A DNA stretch of 64,000 nt from Mesostigma viride. Taxonomy: Eukaryota > Streptophyta > Mesostigmatophyceae > Mesostigmatales > Mesostigmataceae. Of the stretch, positions 22,865-34,396 are shown piece by piece. Position 1 is the stretch's first letter, and each line of letters opens with the position of its first letter. The position numbers and the translations under genes are program-made. The stretch lies in the NCBI GenBank assembly GCA_009746045.1, contig RPFO01000041.1:3967030-4031029 (forward strand), read 5' to 3'. The notes below the pieces were generated by a model that was not told where the DNA came from, ran no database searches, and was given only the letters and a program-made list of their open reading frames with translations.

Positions 22865-23405
22865 TCAAAATCCGTTCATGAACAATATTTTCGACATATA
22901 CAAAGCACCTGCACGCCAAAAGCAGCATCTTCGAAATTACTAGATGATGATCTAAAGTTCTGTCTTCATTCGGGGCGAAATAATGGCCTATAACGTTCAG
23001 GCAAGCTCAGAACTGGAACGACCCCATAGCCGTCACTCGACAAAATACTCGATTACATTGCAACGTTCTTGCCGTTGTAGGTACTTTTCCTCGCCTCATA
23101 TTTTCCAGGTACGGTCGGCCCCTGTCGACCCCGGGGGCTTGGCGCGCTCAGTACCTATCCCAGTTTCGCGCCAAAACCCACCAGGGATCCTCAGGACCAA
23201 CTTTGGCGCCAAAACCGCCCCCCTGACCCCCCCGTCTCAAACGAGGACTATGTCCTCAAATGAGGACATTTGGTTTTTGGACACTATCATTCTCAATGAA
23301 TATATATATTACGTGGTTGCTCTCCCTCCCTCTATCTCCCTCTCTCTCTCTCACTGCATGGGGAGGTGTTGCCTGCTGTGTAAGGTATCGGTACTCGTAA
23401 GCATC
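22865..23405. other. Leader region before the gypsy gag; no 5' LTR found
   Basis: Lies between the copia 3' LTR and the gypsy gag ATG. Holds a near-palindrome (23250-23269), GGCGCCAAAA repeats and a CTCTCTCC pyrimidine tract (23320-23352). The LTR seen at the far end of the gypsy element (45725 and 59341) has no match here, so the 5' LTR was lost or lies outside this stretch. Confidence 0.5.
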
Positions 23406-24852
23406 ATGCCACGACGGAGAACAGAACCCGACAACAGAGAGATAGAACCCGAGAACAGAGAGATAGAACTGGAAGACAACCACGAGCAAGGTGCACAGGT
23501 GCATGGTAGGGGTACACACGCACGTCCAAGTAGGGACAGGTGAAGTCGAGGCGAGACCTGCCGAAGGCTCACCACGACCTAGCGACCAGAGCCGCGGAGG
23601 CTCATCAGATGATGACAGTCTAGGAAATAGGGTGGACCGCGGGGGAGACAGGCATGGCCGTGAGATGCCCCAGGGGGAAGTCCAGCATCAGCTACCGCAG
23701 CCGCAGCAGCGACCGCAGCCGCAGCAGCAACCGCAGCAGCAGCAGCAACTACAGCAGCAGCAACAACTACAGCCGCTACCACAGTTGCCGCCGCGGTACC
23801 CTGATGAGCAGACCGGGCACGAGAATGAAGGCACGCAGTACTACCGTTATCAGCAGCCAGCCACGGAGCGACCATCGCCTCCCTGGGCAGGGCGCGGCCG
23901 CTCCATGGGACCTCCGCCGGCCCCAATTGACACACCGGGACAGGCGTCGAGTGTCCTTTGGCAGTACTTCCCTACATACAACCCACGGTGTTGTGGAACT
24001 CCGACGACGAGGGTGAGGTCACCGGGGCAGATAGAGATTTCGGCGACTTGGTTATAGCCGCAGATGACGACGAGGGACCTGAGGCTCAGGGCCAGCCACC
24101 CGTCCTTCAACCGCCGCGGGCACGGTTAGGGGGTAGCAGAAGCGCTAACGCACACGACGAGGGGACATACGCACCAGTCCAGCGACCTGCCCCCCAACCG
24201 CAACGCTCTCGGGCGAATGACAGTGACATTGCCTACTCGCCCGCTGTCGCCAACAATCTGAATTTCGGCAGGGTGGCCCTGGATGACCCTGGGTACGAAC
24301 ACCCAGCGTCTGTACAAGTGCGGCGGACGCACGGTACGCCGGCCAGATCCGGATCTCTCCCCCGATCACAGCCCCCCACCTTCGGATCCATTGCTTATGG
24401 CATGGTCGGCGGACCCAAGCGAGCTACCGTGAAGGCCCCACCAATGCCAACTTTCAAGAATGTTCCCAAACTGCACGCGGACATGAGACCACGGGAGATT
24501 GACGAATGGGGACGCATGTGGCAACAACAGTATACCGTCTGGTGTAACCACAATAGTTGGGAACTGGCCACTTGCGATCTCATCCCGCACGTCGTCAACA
24601 CCTGCATGGACCCCTTGGTGGTGAGCATCCTGAATTGCGAGAGCATCGCATCTCAATCGTACCCGCACACCGTGGAGGAGCTGATGGATCAGGTGCGCCG
24701 CAAGCTGGTGCCCCCAGACGCTGTGATCCACGAGCGATTAGCCTTTGGCAAGCTACGCCAAGGGGCCACCCCGTACCGCGAGTTTCTATCCAAGTTTGAG
24801 TCCAGCGCTGCATACCTGACAGACATGACCTGGTATGAGTACAAGATCCGGT
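23406..24852 (+). pseudogene. gag: Gypsy Gag, N-terminal part, split by an LTR-element insertion
   Basis: Starts at ATG 23406 (MPRRRTEPDN) with an acidic charged leader. A Gln/Pro-rich linker follows at 23690-23800 (CAG/CAA runs). The structured gag core is in 24400-24850: WGRMWQQQYTVWCNHNSW, then a Leu/Val-rich helix set with VEELMDQVRRKL and YREFLSKFESSAAYL. The frame changes at about 23500 and 23970. The coding sequence stops abruptly at 24852, where an unrelated LTR begins; the same frame resumes at 40644 after the CCGGT target duplication. This half cannot by itself encode a complete Gag. Confidence 0.65.
24848..24852. repeat. Target-site duplication CCGGT, left
   Basis: Matches CCGGT at 40639-40643 and at 54251-54255. 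It flanks the inserted LTR element on both sides and proves a single integration event. Confidence 0.9.
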
Positions 24853-25584
24853 TGTAACATCCTAGCCCCGGCGTCTAACCTCGGGCCGAGGTAGCACCTA
24901 ATTCAAATGTGAAAGATCTTTTCCTACTGGACAGGGGATGCAACGCCAATTTACAATATCGTCATTAATACAATTATTATCAATCATGCCAGGGTCGGCT
25001 TTACCTAAACGGGACAAGGTTGAAAAACTAATCACTCCCCAAGGGGAGGGTAGTGACGCTACTCCATAGCTGAGTATCAAGCGCGTGAGAAGGTTGGGCC
25101 ACCTTCCTTGCTAATATTCCTTGCCGCCGGCTCTGTCTTGACCACACTTGACAGTGGGCCGACATGGGCCGTCGGGCGCAACCACACAAATAATACTAAG
25201 TACGTGGCACACACATGTATGTCCACAATTCCCACTTGTCTTTTGGTCCTACTAAAAGGCGTCGGGCCATCCGGCCCTTAGCAAACATGGTACACACAAT
25301 TAGGGACGCATTCGGCACAAGGGTGCATGCTGGCTGTTGTTGCCACGGTAGGTACTACACAGCGCAGGTGCTGACGATATACCTAAACCTGCCGGACGGT
25401 ACCACATTGGTTCCGACCGGGTACATGCACAACCGGCTGCACCAAGTCGGTATCATGTATAACTTTCTGCACACTTGTCCAAATTCAGCGGAACCTGGGG
25501 CGATTGAACGGACGTAACAAACTCTACGTCCAAGCAGTTACGGCGGGAGCGTAACACAGTTTACTGTTGCGTTGGGATGCAACA
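24853..25584 (-). repeat. LTR (3' in element orientation) of the large nested element
   Basis: 732 bp. Differs from 39907-40638 at a few bases, for example AAATGTG/AAATGCG and CTCCCC/CTCTCC. Confidence 0.92.
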
Positions 25585-28500
25585 CTCCTCCCCCTCCTCC
25601 ATGAGGTGGGAGCCGAAGGGAGGAACCATGAACAACCCTATATCATGCAGGGGCTTTCAGACTTCAACCACGAGTACGGCCTTACAGGGATCAGCAGTCG
25701 CCAGAATAAACAGTTCGTGTGACTTGTTCGTCAGGGCGGGGGCCTGCCTGACTGGAACCTGTTTCAAACGGCGGGGACTCTCCTGATACTGATGGTATCA
25801 GGCCTCCATTGGTCAAGGCGTGGGGCGCACCACCTTACCGACTGGCTGCTTCTCCTTTGCAAGGTCATTCCCATGGCCTCTATCATCCCACTCCTGCATG
25901 GGTCCTATCTACCGGGACCCTTACACGAGTAAAAAAAAAGAATGGGTCCAGGTTGGCGTAAGGCCGGCTACCTACTCCGGGTCCTGAAGGTGGCAGCTCA
26001 CATTCGACTCGAGTAGCCTAATAACGTGCCCTCAACAAGTGAGGCACCACTTGAAGCTGGGAGATACAAATATGCTCAACAACATGAGGAATGAGCACTT
26101 TACAGCACGACCTCAGAGAAGCAACTGGGTCTTTTCTCGATAAACAGGGACATGTGCAGCATGGCGTGACATGCTTAAAGTCACCGGCGACGCCGATCGA
26201 TTCCACGTGGGCGGCGCAACGCAGAGGTGGTCGGAAAGACCACGGTCGCACGAAGATATGCCGCAAACAACCGACTTAAAAGTGTCGCCATACTAGACAT
26301 CAGGATTCGATCACACCTTGGTAACGTTCTCGGCATAGGGGCCCAAGAGAAAGGGTCATGGCGGCCGGACACTTCATACCTGAACGGCGTGATGACCATA
26401 TGGGCGCCTCAGTGCGCCAACGCACGACGGGGCGCAACAGTAGTCGGTGACCGAATGTCGAGGTGAAGGGGCGGCTACAGCCATTAAACGCCGATTGTCG
26501 TAGCAACGCAGGTTGAAGCAATCCGGTCAATGTCGCACCAACAATTGAAAAGGCGGCGAGGGGCTGCGACAACATGAAGTGCCGCCAATGTCTCCAGAGT
26601 CAGCACTCGCATTCGGAGAGGCATGAGGACCGCGGCAGCATGAAATGCCGCCAACGAGGGCCGGTGTCGTTGCCCTACTAGAAGCATGGAGAGCCGAACA
26701 CGAGGCAGATCAGCATGACGCTCGAGCAGAGACTCTTATGACGGGCGGATCTGCACGGGTCGCTGTAAAGATACCGAGGCGTCAGCTGTTCACAGCCGGC
26801 ACGGGGGCTGGTCCATCGGAGACAGTGAGCTTGCAAGCAGGGGCCGTCGCGACGCGCGACTGCCTTGACTTCTCTTCGATCTCTGGACTGTCGCGGGCGC
26901 CATATGACAACGACGCGAGTAATACCGCGGGAGGTGCCGATGCGCCACCACCCATCGGAGACGCGCCCGAGACTCAATTCAACGCATGGGGCGACTTCAT
27001 CCACAACATGTTTGGACGGGGGCACTGACGTCGGGGCAGCCATTGAAGCTGATCACATCTAGGCGCCACTGCAGGGGTCACTGCTACCGTCTGGTGGGTC
27101 GGGCATTGCTAGCAGCCGTCACGGCGACACGCGCACACCATGCTTGTTGACAATGTGAACGAGGCGATGTGGGCGCACACGACGAGGGCGAGCATCCCAA
27201 CGACATGGGCCAAACCGGTCTGCTGTCGCACATTCCACCAATAATGAGGCAATGCCAAACGGGGCAAGTGACAGAGGCTGACGCAGCTAGGGTGCACGAT
27301 GGATGGTAACAGGGCTCTAGCACATGAGCCATTCATTGCGGCTCTACCAAAGGGGTTAGGCGATGTGCGGTCACTGTTCCATACGGTAGGCAGCTGGGCA
27401 CCGGACCTTCTCCATGTCCACTGCCAGGCCATTAGCTTGCGTGGCTTAGAAATGTCGAATGCAGCCGCAAAATCGCCAGGAACCAACTGAAGTCACGTTC
27501 GGTAGCTGAAACATCGTGGTTGATGTCGGACGTTCAGGTACCGACTGTCATTGATGCCACATCTGCAAGGTGGCTCGATGTGTAGTTGGGTCTGGGGAAT
27601 TGCGGTCTGGTCTGTTGGTTGGTTGTTTTCCACAAGGGTAAGTACTGTAAGGAAACACTTCGATGGCATGTGCACTCAAGACGTATAGGCCAACCCAAAA
27701 GACACACCCACAAGGATCACGACTATCATGGGTCCTTTGGCAGCCATAACACAGTCCTCTACCATCCATATGGCATGTGAGGCTCGATCACTCCCTGCAG
27801 AGAGTTTTTAGCAACCATCCAAAACATGCACACTGTTCACGAATGATTCCACGTGCAGGTAAGGCAAACTAACCATTGCCGTGACATTGATGTATCAAGG
27901 AGACAACATGGATGTTCATACTGTACCTAAGTCCAGAGCGAAGATTGTGAACAAGCATTTCCAAAAGTCACTAGTGCAAGCAAAATTTAAACCTATTCAA
28001 CTCAATTAGAGTGCGCACAACCAGGTATTAAGTCTATCTGCCAATGCACTAAGACCGTCTTTCCAAGAGCTCTCCTCCCCCCCTATCAGATCATAGCGCC
28101 CACGCTATATGGGATGCACGAAGGTGTCCCAAGAGTATTGGCTAGGCCGGGAAGGATGTGGAGGCGCATGAATCCATGGGAGGGATAGATAGCGGACCCG
28201 AGCAAGGTTGGCCATAGTTAGCATCGCGCGGTGAGGAAAACGAGATTCCTAGTTGGGTAATGCTTCAGAAGAGATCCAAGTCATGGATGTGACGGGTGGC
28301 ATCTGAAAACTGCGGGTACAAGGGTCATTGATGTGACAGGTTGCAGCTGAAAACTGCAAGTACAAGGGTCATTGGTTTGGTAGGTTGCCATGCCCGGGCT
28401 ATAGGACCGGTCACTGTTACAATACAAGCATCCGGGGGTTCATGTACCATATCCTCACACTCATAACGGGCTATCATGAGAAGGAAGAATGGTACCACCC

Positions 28501-28632
28501 ACATCAACATTAAGAGTCTCTGTGCCCGACTTGGGGTACATGTCCAAGCAGGAGAGGTGTCAAACACGGTATATATGGTATTATTATGCTAGCAAAACTG
28601 CTAGCGAGGGCGGCCTTTAGGAAGGAATGTAA
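25585..28632. other. Interior of the large nested LTR element, no gene seen
   Basis: Short open frames on both strands with no family motif. A polypyrimidine stretch, CTCCTCCCCCTCCTCC, right after the LTR is the minus-strand polypurine tract. From 27571 onward the sequence is repeated at 46501. Confidence 0.5.
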
Positions 28633-30419
28633 AATCGGTGTTCTCTGAACGTAGTTTCTTTATAACAGATGAGAATGAACGCCGCTATGTGAGTGGTACT
28701 ACGGGACGGTGGGCCTTGGGCTGGACCGGTTCCATGAGTTAGAATTAGTTGGCCAGTTTTGTATGGCCATTTCTAGTTCGTTAAGTTAAGTAGCAATTAA
28801 GTTACTGTTGCTGACGGCTCATGAGGCGAGCCCGGGCTACGCCGCCCTAAAGTGCCATTTGCACGATGTTCTAGGTCTCTTTTTCTTGTAATCGGATGTA
28901 TGGGGTATGGGTATGGCGGATTACAAGAAATTTAATGCTGCCCTAATCGCGTCAGCCTTTTGGCTGGCGGTGGCCGATTAGAGATGGCGCGTGACTGACA
29001 TAGCTTGAACAGTCACGTGAAGTCCTGTGAAAAAGAAATTAAAATTACCCTCGTCGGTTTTCTCCCCGCAGCTGGGTTCTTGGCCGACGAGAGACTATAA
29101 AATACTTCGCGTTTGCCTGCGCGTGGCACCTATACGGAACTCTGAAACCATGAGTAAGATTTCCGTGCCACGCTGCAGTGCCTACCGCTTTGCTGCGGAA
29201 TGTCGCAGCAGGGTTGCAGTTCCTGACTGCTGACTGCCGAAGGAAGGGTGGTCGGGTTACTTTTAGTGGGCATTGTGATGGACGACAAGTCTGTCGGCCC
29301 TCGCGTAAGTAGAAAAATATTTACCAGCATCCGCTCTTATGGGTGCGTGAGGTCTCGGGAATGTGGTGGGGACGAATTCCGGAATTATGCAATATTTCGA
29401 TTCAGACCGAGACTTAAGGGGCCAGTTTAACAGACGGACCTGGGCCGGGCAGGACCAAATATTTTGGCCGGCCCAGTTGCGCTTGCGCTTTATCGGCCGC
29501 TGGGGTGTGTGATGAGAGCCTGCTCATCAACTAAAACCTGAAATATGGAAAGTTACTCCCCAGGTGACAACGTTGACAGTAATCGAGATATGGTGGCATC
29601 GGGTGACGTCCTACAAGTTGTCGTCACGTTAGGGCGGCACTGGCCTTTGAGGGAGGTCCGTGATCGTTAAACGAGGCGTCTTCTTCCTTGTCTTTGCGTG
29701 CACATTCAACACCCTCTTTTACTGGCCGAGGGTGGAAGGCTGGGGGGGCCCTGCGAAGGGTTATCGTGCATGAGGCTCGCTACAGCCGCCGGCGATTGTA
29801 ATGGTCGTGACCGTTGCGGCAGGGCAGCCTCGAGAGCCACTGAGCGAAAGTGGTTGGCGGAGCTTTGGAGATAAAGCACCAGGAAAGGGGGGTTGGGTAA
29901 CGAGAACTACAATCAATCATGAAATGGGTGCAGCGTGGCAGGCTCACTCATGGGTTCTGTAATTGCCCACTTATTGTTTTAATCAAATGTTGGTGCATTG
30001 GTAATAGTGGGAATAGAATCGGTGTTCTCTGAACGTAGTTTCTTTATAACAGATGAGAATGAACGCCGCTATGTGAGTGGTACTACGGGACGGTGGGCCT
30101 TGGGCTGGACCGGTTCCATGAGTTAGAATTAGTTGGCCAGTTTTGTATGGCCATTTCTAGTTAGCAATTAAGTTACTGTTGCTGACGGCTCATGAGGCGA
30201 GCCCGGGCTACGCCGCCCTAAAGTGCCATTTGCACGATGTTCTAGGTCTCTTTTTCTTGTCCCCCCCCCCCTCCCTCTTCTTGTGTTTGTTTCTAGGGTA
30301 ACGAGAACTACAATAAATCATGAAATGGGTGCAGCGTGGCAGGCTCACTCATGGGTTCTGTAATTGCCCACTTATTGTTTTAATCAAATGTTGGTGGATT
30401 GGTAATAGTGGGAATAGAA
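28633..30419 (+). mobile_element. Short element with A1-internal-B1-A2-B2 split direct repeats (candidate non-autonomous DIRS/PAT relative)
   Basis: A1 is 28633-28889, B1 29895-30018, A2 30017-30260 and B2 30296-30419. A1 and A2 match except for 13 bases (CGTTAAGTTAAGT) present only in A1. B1 and B2 differ at one base (TGCATTGG/TGGATTGG). B1 runs straight into A2, as in the circular-junction repeat of PAT/Kangaroo elements. A2 and B2 are separated by a 35-base pyrimidine-rich spacer starting with 12 C. The ~1-kb internal part (28890-29894) has no ORF of note but has a TATA-like CTATAAAATA (29096) and two strong hairpins. There are no obvious target duplications, as expected for tyrosine-recombinase integration. 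Confidence 0.65.
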
Positions 30420-30452
30420 CGAAACATTTATTAAGCATCCATGAAACATTCA

Positions 30453-30649
30453 ATCCATTTCTGGCCTTGCCTTGCTTTGCATGCATCACCACAAAACATC
30501 AAATTTATTACAATATGTGTGCTAGCTCTATACGGTGGAATAACACAGACATGTCTACCAGATGGCAACACGGCCATCTGTATGCTAGGGTGAGCACACT
30601 ATGTGAATGTGCAGGGCCAGCCCACAGCAGCTGTGCCCCTGCTCTACCC
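30453..30649 (-). repeat. Split direct repeat B2
   Basis: 197 bp, nearly identical to 30881-31077; forms the 3' terminus of the element. Confidence 0.9.
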
Positions 30650-30673
30650 CTTTTGCCAGGGTGGGTGGGTGGG

Positions 30674-30880
30674 AGGCAAAAGAAACAACCTGCTTCCCTA
30701 GAATGGAAGCCCACCCTTTATAGCAACCACCTCTCCAGCCAACCCCTACCTGGGTGGCTGGGGTACGGGTGCCAGCACAAAAAATATTTTTTCTAAAATT
30801 ATTTTTTCTTTTGGTGCTATACGGCGTTGCATTCTCCGCTCAGCAGGTTAGTCATAGATAAAATGAGCATAGCTCACCAA
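30674..30880 (-). repeat. Split direct repeat A2
   Basis: 207 bp, matching 35560-35767 apart from one extra A and one C/T change. Joined directly to B1. Confidence 0.9.
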
Positions 30881-31077
30881 ATCCATTTCTGGCCTTGCCT
30901 TGCTTTGCATGCATCACCACAAAACATCAAATTTATTACAATATGTGTGCTAGCTCTATACGGTGGAATAACACAGACATGTCTACCAGATGGCAACACG
31001 GCCATCTGTATGCTAGGGTGAGCACACTATGTGAATGTGCAGGGCCAGCCCACAGCAGCTGTGCCCCTGCTCTACCC
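30881..31077 (-). repeat. Split direct repeat B1
   Basis: 197 bp; the internal copy of B, immediately 3' of the recombinase coding region in element orientation. Confidence 0.9.
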
Positions 31078-31272
31078 ACATCTCCTTACATGGCTAACAG
31101 CCGAAAATACGTAGGACATGCAAAAAAGAAAACTTAAACTACCTAGCTATGGGGGTACTTTGTCCCAACCCAGGTTCACCCTCGGGTTAGTTAAACCATT
31201 TCCCCCCTGACCTCCCACACAAGGGTGAGGTCAGTTGATAGCTAAAAGACGAGAGATAAAAACAGGAGGACG

Positions 31273-32963
31273 TCAAAACTCGACGCCACCGAAGTGGCGC
31301 CGGAAAGCCGCTGGGTCAAAACCCAGGGCCTGAGCCCAGAGGGCGGGTGGGATGTCGCGCCCCAGGAGGCTGCGGTGGAGGCCAATGTAGCGCGTGACCG
31401 AGAGGGCCGAAGCCCACCGGCCGCGCAGCTGGATGGCCTCCGGCGACTCGCCAGCGATGGCGTCGTGCGTCGCCCCCCCATGCCGGAGGCTGTGAAAAGA
31501 AAACATCCCTGGGATGCCCATGCGGGCCTGCACAGCCTCCCACTGCTGCCTAGCCTGGCTGTACGTTAAGCCCGAAAGAGGAGTGCATCCGGGGGCTGGC
31601 CAGCCGTCAGACGTCGCAGGAGCCACAAAGAAAGTGGATCCCGGACGAGGACGTGCTGGGCCGCCCCCTGCGCAGTTTTGGGGTTGCGCAGCACAAGGGC
31701 ACCGACCATGGGCCCTGGCTCGAGAAGGGGGTGGCCGGGATGAGCCACATCCCGAACCCGCAGCCCTAGCGCCTCGCTAATGCGTAAATACTGCTGGAAA
31801 GCAATAATAATCAACGCACTCAAATGCACCTGTCGACGTGAAACTAGCAACAGGGCAGTGAAATAGCAAAGGCGCCAGGGCATAGGCGGAGGGCTGACAG
31901 CCGGAACAAGCCGCTGCCAACCTGCTAGCAGGCGGTCCGCCAGTACCCAATTCCGAACAATGTCGGGGTAGTACAGGTGCAGACAGGCCTTGGCATGCTG
32001 GCATAAGGTACGCCCCCGCCCGCCTCTGGCATGGTAGACAGCAGAAATCCACTCACAGAAAATGGCTTCCGCGTCAGCTGGGTCGACAGGGCCAGGTGGC
32101 GCCCACGCCACGTAGACAGCCGCCGCACGCCGGTACGCTGGCAAGGTAGACACAGGGTTGACTGTGCCCTCCAAAAGTGCCAAGTCCCGAGGGCGTCGCG
32201 CCCCCTCAGGCCCAGGGTTGGGATGCACGTCACCACACCGGGTCAAGTCAGGAATCCAAGCGCCACGCCGACTGGCCTTGTCAGCTGGGTTGTGGTCGGT
32301 AGCCACCCAGACCCAGTGGCTCTGCATGTCGCCAGCCAGTGACAGAGCGCAGTAGCGCCGAACCAGCTGGTTGAGGCGGTAGGAAGACGACCGCCCTCTG
32401 ACAAACGCCCCCACCACAGCACTGGAGTCTACGAGCCGGACGACTCGCTTACCTCGACACGCCTTGGTCCGGCACGACCACTCGACCCCCTGTGTCGCAG
32501 CAATCGCCTCCTTGACGTTGATGTGGTTAGGCTGCCCCCGCCACCGGTAGGACAGTGCCGTACGCCAGTGGCCACTATCCAGCAGGCTGTAGTCCCCCTC
32601 CTCCATGCGCTCCAGGTCCCAGTCCTCCCCAGACGTTAAAGCTGTCGTCCGCCACCCCCGCGCTTCGCGCCGGGTCGCCAGCCGGGCACAATCGGCCCCA
32701 GGCAGGTCCCTGTAGACCACCCCACCGCCGGAGCCGCTCGCATCACTTGCGACGACCCGGTCAGAAAGGGGCCGGGCCCTGGCCGCCCTCAAAAAGGGGG
32801 CCAGGTCGATCGCCGCCTGAAGCTCCTGGCGGGCCCCCGCAGGGAGGCGCCAGCGGCGCCCAGGCAGGGAGGCATTCATGGCTGCTAGCAGCCGGTACGT
32901 CTCAGACCACACCGAAAGCATGGGGCGGCACAGCAGATGCATCCACACCCACTTCCCAAGCAC
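31273..32963 (-). pseudogene. DIRS RNase H and tyrosine recombinase, with a 2A-like junction
   Basis: The first block (32963-31566) opens with RT-thumb-like LGKWVWMHLL. The RNase H module follows with VVASDASGSGGG (residues 71-80), INVKEAIAA (E152), VRLVDSS (D179) and WVATDHNPADK. GDVHPNPGP at residues 244-252 (32234-32208) is a 2A-like peptide. The tyrosine recombinase comes after it, with a first Arg motif, YLRISEALGLR. The frame then shifts near 31580-31600 into 31626-31273, which carries HSLRHGG (the H-x-x-R box), GRWAS and TRYIGLH (candidate catalytic Tyr). All recombinase signature residues are present, split over two frames. RT and RNase H are likely one polyprotein, with the recombinase possibly released at the 2A-like site. 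Confidence 0.78.
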
Positions 32964-33006
32964 AGAACTAAGTTCGCGGTAGTATGTAAACCCGCGATCT
33001 AAGATT

Positions 33007-34200
33007 CTATGAGTAGCGCGATAACTGCCACCACACGCTCAGGAACAGGCACCACGTCACCATCTCTTTGGTGAATGACCCCACCGCCTGCACACCAGTC
33101 TGCTCTGCTGTCGCCCGTACCACCTTGTCAGACTTCTGCACCAGCCCAACAGCGGCGTAGGCAGCCTGAACACGATCTAGCTGCTGATTCACCCCATCCA
33201 CCGACGCACAGTGGGTGAAATGGAGGTCATCGATCGTCACAGCATGCATACCTTCCAGATCCTGCCGAGATTCGAAGCACGGCGAGGGCGCCAAGGGCGC
33301 AGCAGGGTCCTCCTCCAGCCTCAGCCGGACGGTCTCCCCCGCCTCGTTGGCCTCCGCCACCAGGATCAGCGCGGACATGTTGATGCTCAGCCCACGACTA
33401 GCCTCCAACGGCGGCTTGGGGCCACAGCGGTACAACACAGACTGATGCACACACTGGGCCACGGCGACGGCCAGCTTGTTGCCCATTGGCCAGCACAACA
33501 TCCACGGCCACACCTTCCGACGAGCCCCACTCAGGCCCACCAGATCCGACCACACCGGCATCCACGCACAGTACCGCCGCATCCAAACTGGCAGGCGGAG
33601 TCTGTTGTAGTACGAATCCAAATCTGATACGCCCCCAAAAACATCCTCCCCAGCGCGCGTGGGCAAATCGCAAATCACGCCAAGGTGTGGTAAAAAAGCG
33701 GGCATAGGATCTGGTAGTGGCATGTTGCCACGCCGGTTGTCCACAATCAGCCGTATACGGCCGTCGGGCTTTCCGACCCCAAAAGTACCGTTCACCATAG
33801 GCGGCTCCTCCTCAAAAAATCCACCCAAAATCCCCCTCTCCACACACACCGTGCAAACCCGCGCGAACTCCTCCATGCTACACCCCCGCGAGATCCGCAT
33901 CGACTTCTGCAAGATCCGCTCTGCTGGGCTCAGCGTCCGTACCATCCTACTCTCATCATTCAAAATTGCTCCCCAAGAGGGGGGTAGTAAGTTCAGCACA
34001 TCCACTTGGCCACCTTCCCCCGGACCAGGCAAGGCCAAGCGTGCGGCCACTAACGGTTCGTAAGGGGCTCCTTCAGCATATTCACCCCCATCCACTACAG
34101 ATCCTGCCATTGCCGCTACGGAACCACCGTTCCGGCGGACAAAGGACCTGCAAGCATCATCGATCCCATCTAGGGCCGCCTGCTGCAGAGGCCCGGGCAC
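33007..34200 (-). CDS. DIRS reverse transcriptase
   Basis: A 397-residue frame with RT blocks: FGVGKPDGRIRLIVDNRRGN (fingers), GVSDLDSYYNRLRLP (first catalytic Asp in SDLDSYY), WPMGNKLAVAVAQ (the primer-grip/SPFxF equivalent) and AVTIDDLHF (catalytic Asp pair). The missing aromatic residue before IDD is common outside retroviruses. The frame ends at 33007, but RNase H-adjacent sequence continues 40 bases later in another frame, so RT and RNase H were probably continuous originally. The ATG at 34200 follows the gag-like ORF closely. Confidence 0.75.
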   Translation of the reverse strand: MPGPLQQAALDGIDDACRSFVRRNGGSVAAMAGSVVDGGEYAEGAPYEPLVAARLALPGPGEGGQVDVLNLLPPSWGAILNDESRMVRTLSPAERILQKSMRISRGCSMEEFARVCTVCVERGILGGFFEEEPPMVNGTFGVGKPDGRIRLIVDNRRGNMPLPDPMPAFLPHLGVICDLPTRAGEDVFGGVSDLDSYYNRLRLPVWMRRYCAWMPVWSDLVGLSGARRKVWPWMLCWPMGNKLAVAVAQCVHQSVLYRCGPKPPLEASRGLSINMSALILVAEANEAGETVRLRLEEDPAAPLAPSPCFESRQDLEGMHAVTIDDLHFTHCASVDGVNQQLDRVQAAYAAVGLVQKSDKVVRATAEQTGVQAVGSFTKEMVTWCLFLSVWWQLSRYS

Positions 34201-34396
34201 ACGGGCTGAATCTACAGCAGGCGGGTCTCGCCCCCCCCCCCCATCCAGTTTAACGCCCTAACCGTCTGACAGGCTAGTGTGCGAGCATTAAAAGCCCGAC
34301 TCATCCTATCGCGCCTACGGCCTGAGCGTACCTGCTGCCACCAGTCACGAGGTGGCAGGGGTGCTGGAAGAGGTAGTGGAAGAAGGCACCGCTCCC

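Noticed and set aside
25215-25517. 100-codon frame repeated at 40269 and 53881
   Set aside because: It lies inside the LTR of the large nested element and antisense to it; the repetition comes from the LTR, not from a gene family.
28633-30260. Ordinary LTR pair (A1 and A2)
   Set aside because: The ends are not TG...CA, and the flanking B1/B2 repeats are in split-direct-repeat order, which plain LTRs do not explain.
31316-32342. Plus-strand frames across the DIRS recombinase region
   Set aside because: They are shadows of the minus-strand RNase H/recombinase coding sequence, which holds all catalytic motifs.
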